Notes: generated by a model not told the origin, from the letters alone. A stretch of DNA of 64,000 nt from an uncultured Alphaproteobacteria bacterium (GCA_902619375.1 CACNEB010000002.1:58693-122692), one strand, 5' to 3'. Shown: positions 1 to 7,933, counted from the first letter of the stretch. Program-made: numbers and translations.

Positions 1-2
1 AG

Positions 3-332
3 GATGAACTATCTTTATATTTGAATGTTTTTACAGATTATCTTATTAAAACAATATACAAATTAGCTAACTCAACCTCTTCTGGTTCAATAATTTTCAA
101 AGATGTCGACATAAAAGATAATATTTACATAATCAAATCAGAAATTTCTGATAAAAAGTCCTCAGCTAATCTTTATTGGAAAGTAATTGATACAGGTAAG
201 TCTTTTAAGATTATTGATGTAATAGTTGAAAATACCTCTTATTTCGTAACAAAAAAATCAGAGTTTAATAAAATATTGAGAAAAAATAGAGGAAGTTTAA
301 AAGCCTTGGTTAACGAGATTCAAAAAATTTAA
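3..332 (+). CDS. mlaC: MlaC/Ttg2D-family phospholipid-transport protein, 3' part
   Basis: The reading frame is already open at the window edge (the track start is a TTG inside it), so this is the C-terminal part of a longer protein. The visible part ends with a stretch typical of the MlaC/Ttg2D/HpnM family, including WKVIDTGKSFKIIDVIVE, followed by SEFNKILRKNRGSLKALVNE, where family members have a 'V.V.G.S.....R.F...I' pattern. Members of this family are periplasmic carriers that move phospholipids between the outer and inner membrane together with MlaFED-type ABC transporters. The signal peptide and N-terminal half lie outside the window. The gene stops just before the displaced tRNA fragment, so it is the chromosomal neighbour on the left side of the island. 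Family assignment is from motif memory; MlaC versus HpnM cannot be separated here. Confidence 0.6.
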   Translation, partial: DELSLYLNVFTDYLIKTIYKLANSTSSGSIIFKDVDIKDNIYIIKSEISDKKSSANLYWKVIDTGKSFKIIDVIVENTSYFVTKKSEFNKILRKNRGSLKALVNEIQKI

Positions 333-347
333 GGTTAATTCTCAAAA

Positions 348-416
348 TTGGTGGGCCCGGCAGGACTCGAACCTGCGACAACGGCGTTAAGAGCACCGCG
401 TTCTAACCAACTGAAC
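348..416 (-). repeat. att site: displaced 3' tRNA fragment (left end of island)
   Basis: These 69 bases match 3655-3723 with a single difference (a at 390, t at 3697). They contain the CCA end, T arm, anticodon arm and D-arm side of a tRNA read on the minus strand, but the acceptor 5' strand is missing: after ccaactgaac the sequence diverges to cccttagcc and cannot pair with the GGGCCC 3' strand. I read it as the original tRNA 3' half left behind when an element integrated. The single difference changes the anticodon from CAT to CTT, which is tolerable in a non-functional copy. Confidence 0.85.
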
Positions 417-454
417 CCCTTAGCCTACAAGGCTTTTACATAACACACTCCCTA

Positions 455-474
455 TTTGGCAACGCTGTGGCAAC
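455..474 (+). repeat. Paired TGGCAAC boxes, putative integrase arm-type sites (left)
   Basis: Two direct copies of TGGCAAC start at 457 and 468, exactly 11 bases apart, about one helical turn, lying between the left att copy and the integrase start. The same pair with the same 11-base period and orientation occurs inside the right att copy (3572 and 3583). Tyrosine integrases with an N-terminal arm-binding domain use such repeated boxes near the core site; assignment as arm sites is inference. Confidence 0.55.
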
Positions 475-500
475 ATTCTTAAAAAAGAAAGGATGTTTTT

Positions 501-1451
501 ATGCATATTAGGAAAAGAGGAAAAAAATATTACGTAGTCGTCCAACATAAAACTCAAAGAATACAGAAAAGCTTTGCTGATAAACCTTCCTGTGTTCAAT
601 GGGGAAAAGATATTGAAAAGAAATTAAATCAGTATCGTTCACAATCTATAAATATCAAACTATCTGAACTAATTGATAGATATATAACTGATTTTACTGC
701 ACATAAAAAAGATTGTTTAAATGAGACGAGAAGATGGAGGAAGATTCAAAATGATTATAAATGGCTAGTTAATTTAAGTTTAGCTGATATTGAGTCTCAC
801 CATTTTAATAAATTTAAAAATGAAAGAGTGCATGATGGAAACATAGCTTTTAATAATGATATTACCCTACTCAAGCATTTGTTTAAAAAATGCAATTCTG
901 ATTGGGGATATAATATTCCTAACCCAACTATAAATATTTCCAAAGCTAAGAAAAATCCTTATGGAAGTTTTAGGGAATTATCTAGGAAGGAATATAAATT
1001 ATTATTAAAAAGCAAATATAAGCTATTTTTTCTTATCGGAAGAAATACAGGGATGAGACCATTTTCAGAAATATTAAACCTGAAAATAAATGATTTAGAT
1101 GAATACAATAAATGTTTTTATATTAGACAATCAAAATCAAATAAATCCCGTAGTGTCATTATTTCTGATTTTTTAATTTCTCAGATTAAAAACCATAGAC
1201 CTAATAAATCTACAGAATACTTATGCCCGTTTACAAAAGACGGCATACAGTCATTTTTTAGAAGATTCAAAGAAACAAATAATATTGAGGAATTATCTAT
1301 CTATGATTGCACAAGAAGACAATGTGCAAAAGATGTTGTAAGACGTGGAGTTCCATTACCAGATATAGCAAAAACATTTGGTTGGTCATGGAAAACTGCT
1401 CATGAAATGATTGAATTATATTCGGGAGCAAAGGCTTTGAGAAAATTTTGA
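501..1451 (+). CDS. Tyrosine recombinase/integrase of a tRNA-associated island
   Basis: A 316-residue phage-type integrase that would catalyse site-specific integration and excision of the island. The first 50 residues (MHIRKRGKKYYVVVQHK...) resemble the beta-rich arm-DNA-binding domain, the middle is a SAM-like core-binding domain, and the catalytic part includes GRNTGMRPFSEILNL (box I Arg), then YDCTRRQCAKDVVRRG and finally GWSWKTAHEMIELYSG with the likely nucleophile Tyr. The usual HxxR histidine appears as Asp (DCTR) and the later His of LGH is Trp (GW), so the active site is divergent, though the Arg and Tyr residues are present. An aaagaaaggatg ribosome site precedes the ATG. It lies directly inside the left att copy and its boxes, the normal place for an island integrase. 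Confidence 0.9.
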   Translation: MHIRKRGKKYYVVVQHKTQRIQKSFADKPSCVQWGKDIEKKLNQYRSQSINIKLSELIDRYITDFTAHKKDCLNETRRWRKIQNDYKWLVNLSLADIESHHFNKFKNERVHDGNIAFNNDITLLKHLFKKCNSDWGYNIPNPTINISKAKKNPYGSFRELSRKEYKLLLKSKYKLFFLIGRNTGMRPFSEILNLKINDLDEYNKCFYIRQSKSNKSRSVIISDFLISQIKNHRPNKSTEYLCPFTKDGIQSFFRRFKETNNIEELSIYDCTRRQCAKDVVRRGVPLPDIAKTFGWSWKTAHEMIELYSGAKALRKF

Positions 1452-1578
1452 TATTTGATATTTTAATAATTTAATCTTTCAACTAAATTCATCTTAAAAT
1501 CCCTCCAAATTTCTCAAAACTCTAATATGGAAATCTTTGAAATTCTAGTTTAAAAATGAAAAAAAAGGGATTAGGAAT

Positions 1579-1689
1579 ATGAGTTTATTAAAAGCTCTAG
1601 TTAATATCATTAAGGAATGGGTCTTATCTATTAGTCCTTTTTTTTCAATAAATCAAAAATCAATATACCTGATAGGTGGGGGAAGCTAA
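1579..1689 (+). CDS. Possible 36-residue peptide upstream of the dehydrogenase
   Basis: A short ATG-to-TAA frame, MSLLKALVNIIKEWVLSISP..., that begins after a taggaat sequence and ends two bases before the ATG of the dehydrogenase at 1691. The N-terminal 18 residues could form an amphipathic helix. The position suggests either a leader peptide coupled to the downstream start or chance. An A8GG/CCT8 inverted repeat (1559-1568 and 1636-1645) brackets its start. There is no homology signal I can recognise, so it is a weak call. Confidence 0.25.
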   Translation: MSLLKALVNIIKEWVLSISPFFSINQKSIYLIGGGS

Positions 1690-1690
1690 A

Positions 1691-2701
1691 ATGACAAATT
1701 CAAAAGTCATAGGAGTAATCGGCTTAGGGAATGCCGGATTACCAATCTTAAATAATTTAAATAAAACAAAAAAATATCAATTGATTGCTTATGATATTGA
1801 TGAACATAAACTAAATCTTCTTCCTGAAAATATTACAAGAGCATCTTCTATTAAAGAGTTAGCTCAAAAATGTCATGCCACCATAACTTGTTTGCCAAAA
1901 CCTGAACATGTCTTGCAAGCTGTTGAAGGAAAAGAAGGGTTATTGGAAAATGCCTCACCAGGAATGGTTTGGATTGATACTTCTACTACTGACTTTAAAC
2001 AATCTCAAGAATTAGAAAAAAAAGCATTAACCAATAATGTATCCATGTTAGAAGCTACTTTGACAGGAGGGGTTCATGCATTGCAAAATAATAATATGGT
2101 TAGTTTAGCAGGAGGCAATAAAGAGATTTTTAATGAGTGGAAAGAATTAATACAAGATGCAATTGGTGAGGTTGTTGTGCTTTGTGGAGATATCGGAGCA
2201 GGTGCGATTGCGAAGGTAGTTTCTAACATGCTTGCTTTCACTAATATGGTGGCAGCTTCGGAATGTATGATGATTGCAAAAAAAGCAGGCTTAGACTTAG
2301 AAAACTTTTTTGATGCCATCAGAGTTTCTGCTGGTAATTCATTTGCATGGGAAACAGTTGTGCCACATATTTTTAATCAAAAATATGAAGCGGGGTTCAC
2401 AATGGACTTAGCATGTAAGGATATGAAGTTATGTTATTTATTAGGTGAGCATTTAAAAATTCCATTAGATTTACATATGGAAGTGAAAAAAAAGATGGAG
2501 AAAGCCAAATCTCAATATGGAGATAATGAAGGATGTTATGTATATCCACGAACTCTTGAAGATGAATTAAATGAGCCTTTATCTCTAAATGGATGGGATA
2601 ATTGGGGTTATGACATAGAGGTAGTAGATGGCTCAATAGTTGTTAAACACAAGAATCGACCTGAATCTAAACACCCTCAATACAACACACAGTCACAATA
2701 G
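1691..2701 (+). CDS. NAD-dependent beta-hydroxyacid dehydrogenase (3-hydroxyisobutyrate dehydrogenase family)
   Basis: I choose the ATG at 1691 (MTNSKVIGVIGLGNAG) rather than the track's GTG at 1676, because gtggggga sits at ribosome-site distance before it. The N-terminus has the Rossmann GxGxxG motif (GLGNAG) and YDID after beta-2, where an Asp favours NAD over NADP. Further family motifs are DTSTTD, the substrate-binding TLTGGV and the catalytic Lys segment GAGAIAKVVSNML. At about 336 residues it is longer than typical 290-residue members, with a C-terminal tail (WDNWGYDIEVVDGSIVV). It would oxidise a small 3-hydroxy acid or reduce a semialdehyde; the substrate is unknown. It is the only clear metabolic cargo of the island. 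Confidence 0.8.
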   Translation: MTNSKVIGVIGLGNAGLPILNNLNKTKKYQLIAYDIDEHKLNLLPENITRASSIKELAQKCHATITCLPKPEHVLQAVEGKEGLLENASPGMVWIDTSTTDFKQSQELEKKALTNNVSMLEATLTGGVHALQNNNMVSLAGGNKEIFNEWKELIQDAIGEVVVLCGDIGAGAIAKVVSNMLAFTNMVAASECMMIAKKAGLDLENFFDAIRVSAGNSFAWETVVPHIFNQKYEAGFTMDLACKDMKLCYLLGEHLKIPLDLHMEVKKKMEKAKSQYGDNEGCYVYPRTLEDELNEPLSLNGWDNWGYDIEVVDGSIVVKHKNRPESKHPQYNTQSQ

Positions 2702-2767
2702 AAAGCAGATGATAAATAAATGAGACAAAAAATGGAGCTGAACCTAACAGATTATCTTTTGCTTTTT

Positions 2768-2791
2768 AAAAAATCGTGATTAGATTTTTTT
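2768..2791 (+). terminator. Weak intrinsic terminator-like hairpin after the dehydrogenase
   Basis: AAAAAATC and GATTTTTT form an 8-bp stem around a 7-base loop, ending in a T run, about 65 bases after the dehydrogenase stop. The stem has only one G-C pair, so in this A/T-rich sequence it may be chance. Confidence 0.3.
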
Positions 2792-2827
2792 AAATGAGTA
2801 ATTTTACTAGTAAATTTGCCACACTAG

Positions 2828-2962
2828 ATGTCTACAGAAAGATATGGGGATTGGTTTGAAACAAGAGAAATCGATGACCTTAGTAGATATGAAAAAAATT
2901 TCATTAAACAGAATAAAGGTTATTACAAATTCATAGAGTCAATAAAGAAACTAGATAAATGA
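2828..2962 (+). CDS. Small 44-residue protein translationally coupled to the secreted island protein
   Basis: Too short for the ORF track. The frame reads MSTERYGDWFETREIDDLSRYEKNFI..., a charged, soluble-looking sequence, and its TGA overlaps the ATG of the next gene as ATGA (2959-2962), the classic arrangement for coupled translation. I recognise no family. The overlap and sensible amino-acid composition support it being real; it could also be the C-terminal remnant of a larger gene, since the sequence just upstream (2702-2827) looks non-coding. Confidence 0.5.
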   Translation: MSTERYGDWFETREIDDLSRYEKNFIKQNKGYYKFIESIKKLDK

Positions 2963-3537
2963 AAACCCTCTTAGCTCTATTGTTATTAATCCCATTTAAT
3001 TTATCTGCAGAAAAGTCAGAGCGAGAGTATTTTGATAAATGGTTTTATGAATATGAAATAGATGATTTTACAGATGTTAAATCACATCTAGTCGAAAACA
3101 GAGCTATGCCTGGTGGGGATAAATTTCTAATTTATTTTAGAGAGCCTTCTGCCATGACAATAAATATAGTATTAAGAAGCAAAACTTGTTACGAAAAATC
3201 AAAACGAAAAGAAATTCCTGTTTTGTTCAGAGTAGATAAAAAAGATGTAATGACTTTCTATATGTATCCAAAAGATGATAACAAAGTTAATGATAGAACA
3301 GATTTGATTTTAGTTCCTAATCATAAAAAAAATCCTGAATTATTTGATATTTTAATGTTTTTATTTGATTTAGCAGATGGTAATAGTTTAAAAGTAAGAG
3401 TTGATGACCCTATATGTAATTATAGGCATGATACAGAGTTTTCTCTTAAGGGGTTTCTGAAAGCCTTCGAGCCAATTTTTGAAATACAATTAAAACAAGC
3501 TAAAGAAGAAATAGATAAAAGAGAAAGTGACTCTTAA
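2959..3537 (+). CDS. Secreted protein of unknown function (island cargo)
   Basis: A 192-residue protein with a clean signal peptide: MK, then LLALLLLIPFNL, then a small-residue cleavage region (SA|EK), so it is probably periplasmic or exported. The mature part is charged and mixed alpha/beta in appearance, with two Cys residues (in SKTCYEK and DPICNYRH) that could form a disulfide, and ends in a helical Lys/Glu-rich tail. I do not recognise a family. It overlaps the upstream 44-residue ORF by 4 bases. It is the last full gene before the right end of the island. Confidence 0.7.
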   Translation: MKTLLALLLLIPFNLSAEKSEREYFDKWFYEYEIDDFTDVKSHLVENRAMPGGDKFLIYFREPSAMTINIVLRSKTCYEKSKRKEIPVLFRVDKKDVMTFYMYPKDDNKVNDRTDLILVPNHKKNPELFDILMFLFDLADGNSLKVRVDDPICNYRHDTEFSLKGFLKAFEPIFEIQLKQAKEEIDKRESDS

Positions 3538-3542
3538 AATAT

Positions 3543-3562
3543 TGAAAAACCTCTTAGCTCTA
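3543..3562 (+). repeat. 20-bp repeat of the 5' end of the secreted-protein gene
   Basis: tgaaaa(a/c)cctcttagctcta occurs here and at 2960-2979, 19 of 20 bases identical. At 2960 it encodes the start of the signal peptide (MKTLLAL); here the same frame from a TTG reads MKNLLALTDFWQRF... to a stop at 3648. It may be the truncated beginning of a second copy of the secreted-protein gene, cut at the island end. Confidence 0.45.
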
Positions 3563-3568
3563 ACTGAT

Positions 3569-3591
3569 TTTTGGCAACGATTTGGCAACGC
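3569..3591 (+). repeat. Paired TGGCAAC boxes, putative integrase arm-type sites (right)
   Basis: TGGCAAC starts at 3572 and again at 3583, the same 11-base period and direction as the pair at 457/468, and lies about 65 bases inside the right att copy. Finding matching pairs at both ends is better explained by integrase or accessory-protein binding than by chance. Confidence 0.55.
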
Positions 3592-3654
3592 AAATAGTTT
3601 TTTTAATCAAAACGGATATTATGCGTTAAAAAAATTTATTGATATTTAAGGACT

Positions 3655-3723
3655 TTGGTGGGCCCGGCAGGACTCGAACCTGCGACAACGGCGTTATGAG
3701 CACCGCGTTCTAACCAACTGAAC
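3655..3723 (-). repeat. att site: right end of island, within the intact tRNA(CAU) gene
   Basis: This is the second copy of the 69-bp direct repeat (first copy 348-416). It covers the 3' part of the intact tRNA gene, from the D arm to the CCA end. Because the tRNA is on the minus strand, its 3' half faces the island, so integration restored a full tRNA here and left the old 3' half at the far end. Confidence 0.85.
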
Positions 3724-3732
3724 TACAGGCCC
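3656..3732 (-). tRNA. tRNA with CAU anticodon (elongator Met or Ile2)
   Basis: On the minus strand the sequence folds as a full cloverleaf: acceptor GGGCCTG pairing with CGGGCCC, a D arm, anticodon stem CGGTG/CGCCG around loop CTCATAA (anticodon CAT), a GTTCGAG T loop, discriminator A and an encoded CCA. The G1-C72 pair rules out initiator tRNA. CAU could be elongator Met or, if C34 is converted to lysidine by TilS, Ile2; the sequence alone does not decide. The gene lies 65 bases downstream of rpoD on the same strand and is the island integration target. Confidence 0.9.
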
Positions 3733-3750
3733 ATGATTAGAGGTGTTACT

Positions 3751-3779
3751 ATTATAATCTTATAAAAAAAAAACAAGAA
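3751..3779 (-). promoter_or_regulatory. Putative sigma-70 promoter for the tRNA(CAU) gene
   Basis: On the minus strand a perfect -10 TATAAT (3751-3756) lies 18 bases before the tRNA 5' end. A T-rich region with TTCTTG at 17-base spacing is a poor -35. It would let the tRNA be transcribed independently of rpoD. Confidence 0.4.
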
Positions 3780-3797
3780 ATTAAATTGATGATAATT

Positions 3798-5849
3798 TTA
3801 GGAGTCCATAAATGACTTAAGCTTTTTAGACCTTATAGGATGCTTTAATTTTCTTAGAGCTTTAGCCTCAATTTGTCTAATTCTTTCTCTAGTCACACTG
3901 AATTGCTGACCAACTTCCTCTAGTGTGTGATCAGATGACATCCCAATACCAAATCTCATCCTCAAAACTCTCTCCTCTCTTGGAGTAAGAGTTGAAAGTA
4001 TTTTAGTTGTTGTTTCTCTAAGGTTTAATTGCATAACAGCGTCTTCAGGTATTACAGCATTTTTATCCTCTATAAAGTCGCCAAGAAAACTATCATCATC
4101 ATCACCAATTGGTGTTTCTAGACTTACTGGCTCTTTTGCAATTTTTAAAACTTTTCTAACTTTTTCAATAGGCATTTTTAACCTTAAAGATAGCTCTTCA
4201 GGAGTAGGTTCTCTTCCTAGCTCAAGTATTAATTGTCTACTTGATCTTACAATTTTATTTATAGTTTCAATCATATGAACTGGAATACGAATAGTTCGTG
4301 CTTGATCAGCTATAGATCTAGTAATGGCTTGTCTTATCCACCAAGTTGCATAAGTTGAAAACTTATAACCTCTTCTATACTCGAATTTATCTACTGCTTT
4401 CATTAAGCCTATATTACCCTCTTGAATAAGATCTAAAAACTGTAAACCTCTATTTGTGTACTTTTTTGCAATAGATATTACTAAACGTAAATTTGCTTCA
4501 ATCATTTCTTTTTTTGCTTGATTAGCAGTTCTTTGACCTGATTGTATTTCTCTGACTTTTTCTTTAAATTCAATTGTATTTTGATTTGCTATTTTAGATA
4601 AACTCAAAACTTCTTTATAAATGCTTTTCAATTTCTCACCATTCTTTTGAAAAAAGGCTTTGAATAACTCATCCTTGGAGATCATGTGTTTTTGATAGAG
4701 AGTATAAGTATCCTTAAGATTGTGATGTTTTAAAAATAAATCTCTGCTAATTTTATTATTAGTAGCTAAAGTAAGTAAAGACACCTCTTTTGATTGTATT
4801 TCTTTATTAATTGAATAAAGGTAGGAAATTATTTCCTCAAGTTTATACGGTTTAATTTTAATTTCATTAAAATAATTAAGTATTTCATCTTGGTATTTTT
4901 TCAGCTCTTTAAGAGATTTCGTGTCTGATATTTTTGTAATATTTTTATTTTTTTTTATTTTGGTTATTTTATCGGATAATACAAGAACTCTATCAAGTTT
5001 TTTTAAGATTTCGGGTTTATAAAATTCTTCTATTATTGATATAGAGAAACTCTCATTTTCGATATCCTCTTCATTTGATGTCTCTTGAAGTTTTTCTTTA
5101 TCAACTTCTATACCCTGTTCTTTCATAAGTTGTTGTTTTTCTTTTAAAAGAACTTTCTTTTTATCGTTAATAATTTTTTGGATCTCTTTTCTTTTAGTTG
5201 AATTAGAGTAAGGGTCATTATCTTCATTAAAGTATTCATCAAAATCGACAATCTCTCTGAGATTAATTTCATTTTTTCTAACTTGCTCAATCCATTTTTT
5301 TAAAATATCTATTGATGCAGGACATTCTAAAATTGAATTCATCATTCTATCTAAACCAGACTCTATTCTCTTTGCAATTGCAATTTCACCCTCTCTTGAA
5401 AGCAACTCGACATTGCCCATTTCTTTGAGATACATTCGAACAGGGTCATCGCTTTTTACACCAGTAGATTTTTCTTCTTCTTCTGACTCTTCTTTCGTTG
5501 AAGATATCTCTGATTCTATTGGGGAGGTATAAGCTTTAAATAATTTAAAAAGTTCTTCATCAAGATTTTCAATATAATTTAAAAAATCACTGACAGTAAT
5601 GATAGAATCCTCAATTTTAGAGTAAGACTTTATGTATGTCTTTGCTTTTGCTACTAAGTCTTTGTCAAATTCTTTCGTAATTAAGGCAATAAGTTGATTT
5701 TCATTTTCTTTATATATTAACTCCAGCGGATTATCTTTACTAACTAATTGTTTTTTTGATTTTTGTGTCTTAGGTTTTTTTTTTAAAGTAACTCTTTTTT
5801 TTACTTTATTCTTATGTGTATTTTTTTTTAAAGCTTTTTTTTTTACCAT
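3798..5849 (-). CDS. rpoD: Housekeeping sigma factor RpoD (sigma-70)
   Basis: A 683-residue primary sigma factor. A very Lys-rich N-terminal extension (first 40 residues) is followed by a region 1.1-like segment, region 1.2 ([17 protein letters not shown]), a long acidic and Lys-rich spacer, region 2 with [12 protein letters not shown] and [15 protein letters not shown] (-10 recognition and melting), region 3, and region 4 with the helix-turn-helix [20 protein letters not shown]. It directs core RNA polymerase to vegetative promoters. It follows dnaG with a 2-base gap, the conserved yqeY-dnaG-rpoD macromolecular-synthesis arrangement, so it is probably co-transcribed from upstream of yqeY. 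Confidence 0.97.
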   Translation of the reverse strand: MVKKKALKKNTHKNKVKKRVTLKKKPKTQKSKKQLVSKDNPLELIYKENENQLIALITKEFDKDLVAKAKTYIKSYSKIEDSIITVSDFLNYIENLDEELFKLFKAYTSPIESEISSTKEESEEEEKSTGVKSDDPVRMYLKEMGNVELLSREGEIAIAKRIESGLDRMMNSILECPASIDILKKWIEQVRKNEINLREIVDFDEYFNEDNDPYSNSTKRKEIQKIINDKKKVLLKEKQQLMKEQGIEVDKEKLQETSNEEDIENESFSISIIEEFYKPEILKKLDRVLVLSDKITKIKKNKNITKISDTKSLKELKKYQDEILNYFNEIKIKPYKLEEIISYLYSINKEIQSKEVSLLTLATNNKISRDLFLKHHNLKDTYTLYQKHMISKDELFKAFFQKNGEKLKSIYKEVLSLSKIANQNTIEFKEKVREIQSGQRTANQAKKEMIEANLRLVISIAKKYTNRGLQFLDLIQEGNIGLMKAVDKFEYRRGYKFSTYATWWIRQAITRSIADQARTIRIPVHMIETINKIVRSSRQLILELGREPTPEELSLRLKMPIEKVRKVLKIAKEPVSLETPIGDDDDSFLGDFIEDKNAVIPEDAVMQLNLRETTTKILSTLTPREERVLRMRFGIGMSSDHTLEEVGQQFSVTRERIRQIEAKALRKLKHPIRSKKLKSFMDS

Positions 5850-5851
5850 TA

Positions 5852-7435
5852 TTAACTATTTATAAAACTAATTGTTTTTTCGATTTCATTATATGGATCT
5901 CCGTTAAATTTATTTGACACAAATCTACAAAGCCTTCGAACTTCATTAGAAAATAGTAAATTTTTTGTAAAATTCAATCCCTTAGAGTCTAATTCCTCAT
6001 AAATTTGAATAGTTGTTGATTTGAATAGAGTTTTTTTGATTATCAAATCACGAATTTCTTTAAATTTACCATCAAATTTAGCAGTTGCTATCAAATCATA
6101 AACCCTCTCCCTATGCGATTGGTTTTCAATATAAAAAATAATAAGCGCAGCAGAGAATTTTGATTTTAAATCAAATCTTAGTTCTAGTTTTTGATTATTT
6201 GAATTTGAGTTATTTTTCACATTTGTCTGATTTAAACTTATTTTATTAAAATGATTAGTTAAAATCTTTTTTAGATCAGTATTTGATATGTTATTTAGTA
6301 AACTTTTTAAAACTTTAGACCCTTTAAACTGACTATCGACATCATTACTTTTAAGGAACTTTTCTAAATATTTTTCTATTAATTCTTCAATTGATAATGG
6401 TTGGTCAATGAGTTTGCTTAGTTTGTCAGACATATTTGACTCTATTAACTGATCTGGATCAAAATTTTTTGGCAAAAGTACAAATTTTATTCCAAGCTCA
6501 AAATTTATATCGGCTAATAGATTATTCATCAGTCTTATAGTGGCATTTCTTCCAGCAATATCTCCATCAAGACATACTATTATTTCAAATCCTTTCTTTG
6601 TTATTTCAATTAATTTCTGATGATTTATTGACGTGCCAAGAGGAGCTAAACAGTTTGAAAAACCACTTTGTTCTAATTTAATAACGTCAAAATACCCCTC
6701 TACTATTATTATTTTTTTATTATTTTGTTTATTAAGTATATTTTCATTAAATAGTATTTGTTTTTTTTTAAAAATTTTAGTTTCAGCTGTATTAATATAT
6801 TTTGGTAAGCTATCATCTATTACTCTTCCTCCAAATCCTAAGGTTTTATTTTGCATATTAATTATTGGGACCATTATTCTATTAGAAAAAAATAATTTAG
6901 TATTGTTAGATCTACTAAAAACCCCTGCTGCTACTAAGTTATTGACTTCAAAATTATTTAAGAGTTTTTTTTGAAGTTCAAATGAATTTACTGATGATCC
7001 TAACTCAAACTTATGAATAGTTTCTATATTAAACTTTCTTTTTTTAAGTAAATAATCTAAGTGTTTTTTAGAATTTAATAAATTCTTATAAAATAATTCT
7101 TTTGTTAAAGAATTAATTTCATAGATAATGTTGTTTAATTTTGATGATTTATAACTTATTTCAATACCAGCCTTATCTGCTAGTTCATACAGAGCATCCT
7201 TAAAGCTATATCCTTTAACTTTTATTAAAAAATCAATTACATTGCCATGTTCTCCGGTGCTAAAACAATGGAATATTTTTTTTTCCTCATTTACTGAAAA
7301 AGAAGGAGTTTTTTCTTTTTTAAAAGGACTTAAACCAAAATAATTACTGCCTTTTTTCTTTAAAGGCACAGTAGAGTTTATTATCTCAACAATAGAGGTA
7401 CTGTTTATAACTTCCTTAATATTATCATCTGTCAT
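5852..7435 (-). CDS. dnaG: DNA primase DnaG with degenerate zinc-binding domain
   Basis: A 527-residue primase that makes RNA primers at the replication fork with DnaB helicase. The TOPRIM core is intact: [12 protein letters not shown] (about residue 245) and [11 protein letters not shown]. The N-terminal CHC2 zinc ribbon is altered: where the family has CPFH, this protein has SPFK (residues 36-39), and where it has CFGC, it has CFST (57-60), leaving one of four ligands. The C-terminal DnaB-binding domain appears present but divergent. The gene overlaps yqeY by 4 bases and precedes rpoD by 2, so it sits within the same operon. Confidence 0.95.
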   Translation of the reverse strand: MTDDNIKEVINSTSIVEIINSTVPLKKKGSNYFGLSPFKKEKTPSFSVNEEKKIFHCFSTGEHGNVIDFLIKVKGYSFKDALYELADKAGIEISYKSSKLNNIIYEINSLTKELFYKNLLNSKKHLDYLLKKRKFNIETIHKFELGSSVNSFELQKKLLNNFEVNNLVAAGVFSRSNNTKLFFSNRIMVPIINMQNKTLGFGGRVIDDSLPKYINTAETKIFKKKQILFNENILNKQNNKKIIIVEGYFDVIKLEQSGFSNCLAPLGTSINHQKLIEITKKGFEIIVCLDGDIAGRNATIRLMNNLLADINFELGIKFVLLPKNFDPDQLIESNMSDKLSKLIDQPLSIEELIEKYLEKFLKSNDVDSQFKGSKVLKSLLNNISNTDLKKILTNHFNKISLNQTNVKNNSNSNNQKLELRFDLKSKFSAALIIFYIENQSHRERVYDLIATAKFDGKFKEIRDLIIKKTLFKSTTIQIYEELDSKGLNFTKNLLFSNEVRRLCRFVSNKFNGDPYNEIEKTISFINS

Positions 7436-7890
7436 TCTTTGAAAATATTTTTGATAATTTTTGAAGCTAAATTCATATCAATTTTATTATTATAGTTTTG
7501 TTTAAGAAAACCCATTATTTTTCCAAAGTCTTTATTTTCTAGGTTATTTTCATTTATGTGATTTGATATAATTTCAGTAGTATTTTTCTCATCCATCATC
7601 GCCGGGAGAAAATCATTAAGGTAATTTATATCAAATTCCAAGTCCTCTATTCTAACTTGATCCTTAGCTTTTGTTGCGAAATCTAAGGACTCTTTTTTTT
7701 GCTTTAGTTGGGTCTTAACAATTTTGATTATATTCTCATCAGATAATTTAAGCACATCTCTATCTAGATTCTCTTTAATTAGAAAATTTTTTAACTCAGA
7801 ATAGACATACCTTGCTATTGAAAGTTTTTTCTTATCTCCGCCTTTTAAAGCACTTTTAACGTCATCAGAAATTTTTTTTGCCAAACTCAT
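7432..7890 (-). CDS. yqeY: GatB/YqeY domain protein
   Basis: A 152-residue single-domain protein related to the tail domain of GatB (tRNA-dependent amidotransferase). Family features include the N-terminal helix MSLAKKISDDVKSALKGGDKKKLS and the central segment with LSDENIIKIVKTQLKQKKES. The family probably contacts tRNA, but its precise role is not established. It heads the yqeY-dnaG-rpoD operon and is divergent from carA across only 43 bases. Confidence 0.9.
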   Translation of the reverse strand: MSLAKKISDDVKSALKGGDKKKLSIARYVYSELKNFLIKENLDRDVLKLSDENIIKIVKTQLKQKKESLDFATKAKDQVRIEDLEFDINYLNDFLPAMMDEKNTTEIISNHINENNLENKDFGKIMGFLKQNYNNKIDMNLASKIIKNIFKE

Positions 7891-7933
7891 TTGAAATTCC
7901 TCTCATATAATATACTAATACACATGATTTAAT
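7891..7933. promoter_or_regulatory. Divergent yqeY/carA promoter region
   Basis: Only 43 bases separate the two divergent start codons, so both promoters must lie here or extend into the genes. A TATAAT on the plus strand at 7906-7911 is well placed to be the -10 of carA; no convincing -35 is visible. Confidence 0.4.

Noticed and set aside
348-424. Left tRNA fragment as a functional tRNA-Lys(CTT)
   Set aside because: The 5' acceptor strand does not pair with GGGCCC and the D-arm side diverges after position 416, so it cannot form a mature tRNA.
1559-1645. A8GG/CCT8 inverted repeat as a terminator or riboswitch
   Set aside because: The arms are almost all A/T and 67 bases apart; long A and T runs are common here, so chance is the simplest explanation.
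2074-2319. Minus-strand ORFs within the dehydrogenase, and similar track entries inside carB, prfA, hisS, cobT and others
   Set aside because: They are antisense shadows of well-supported genes and their sequences lack any family features.
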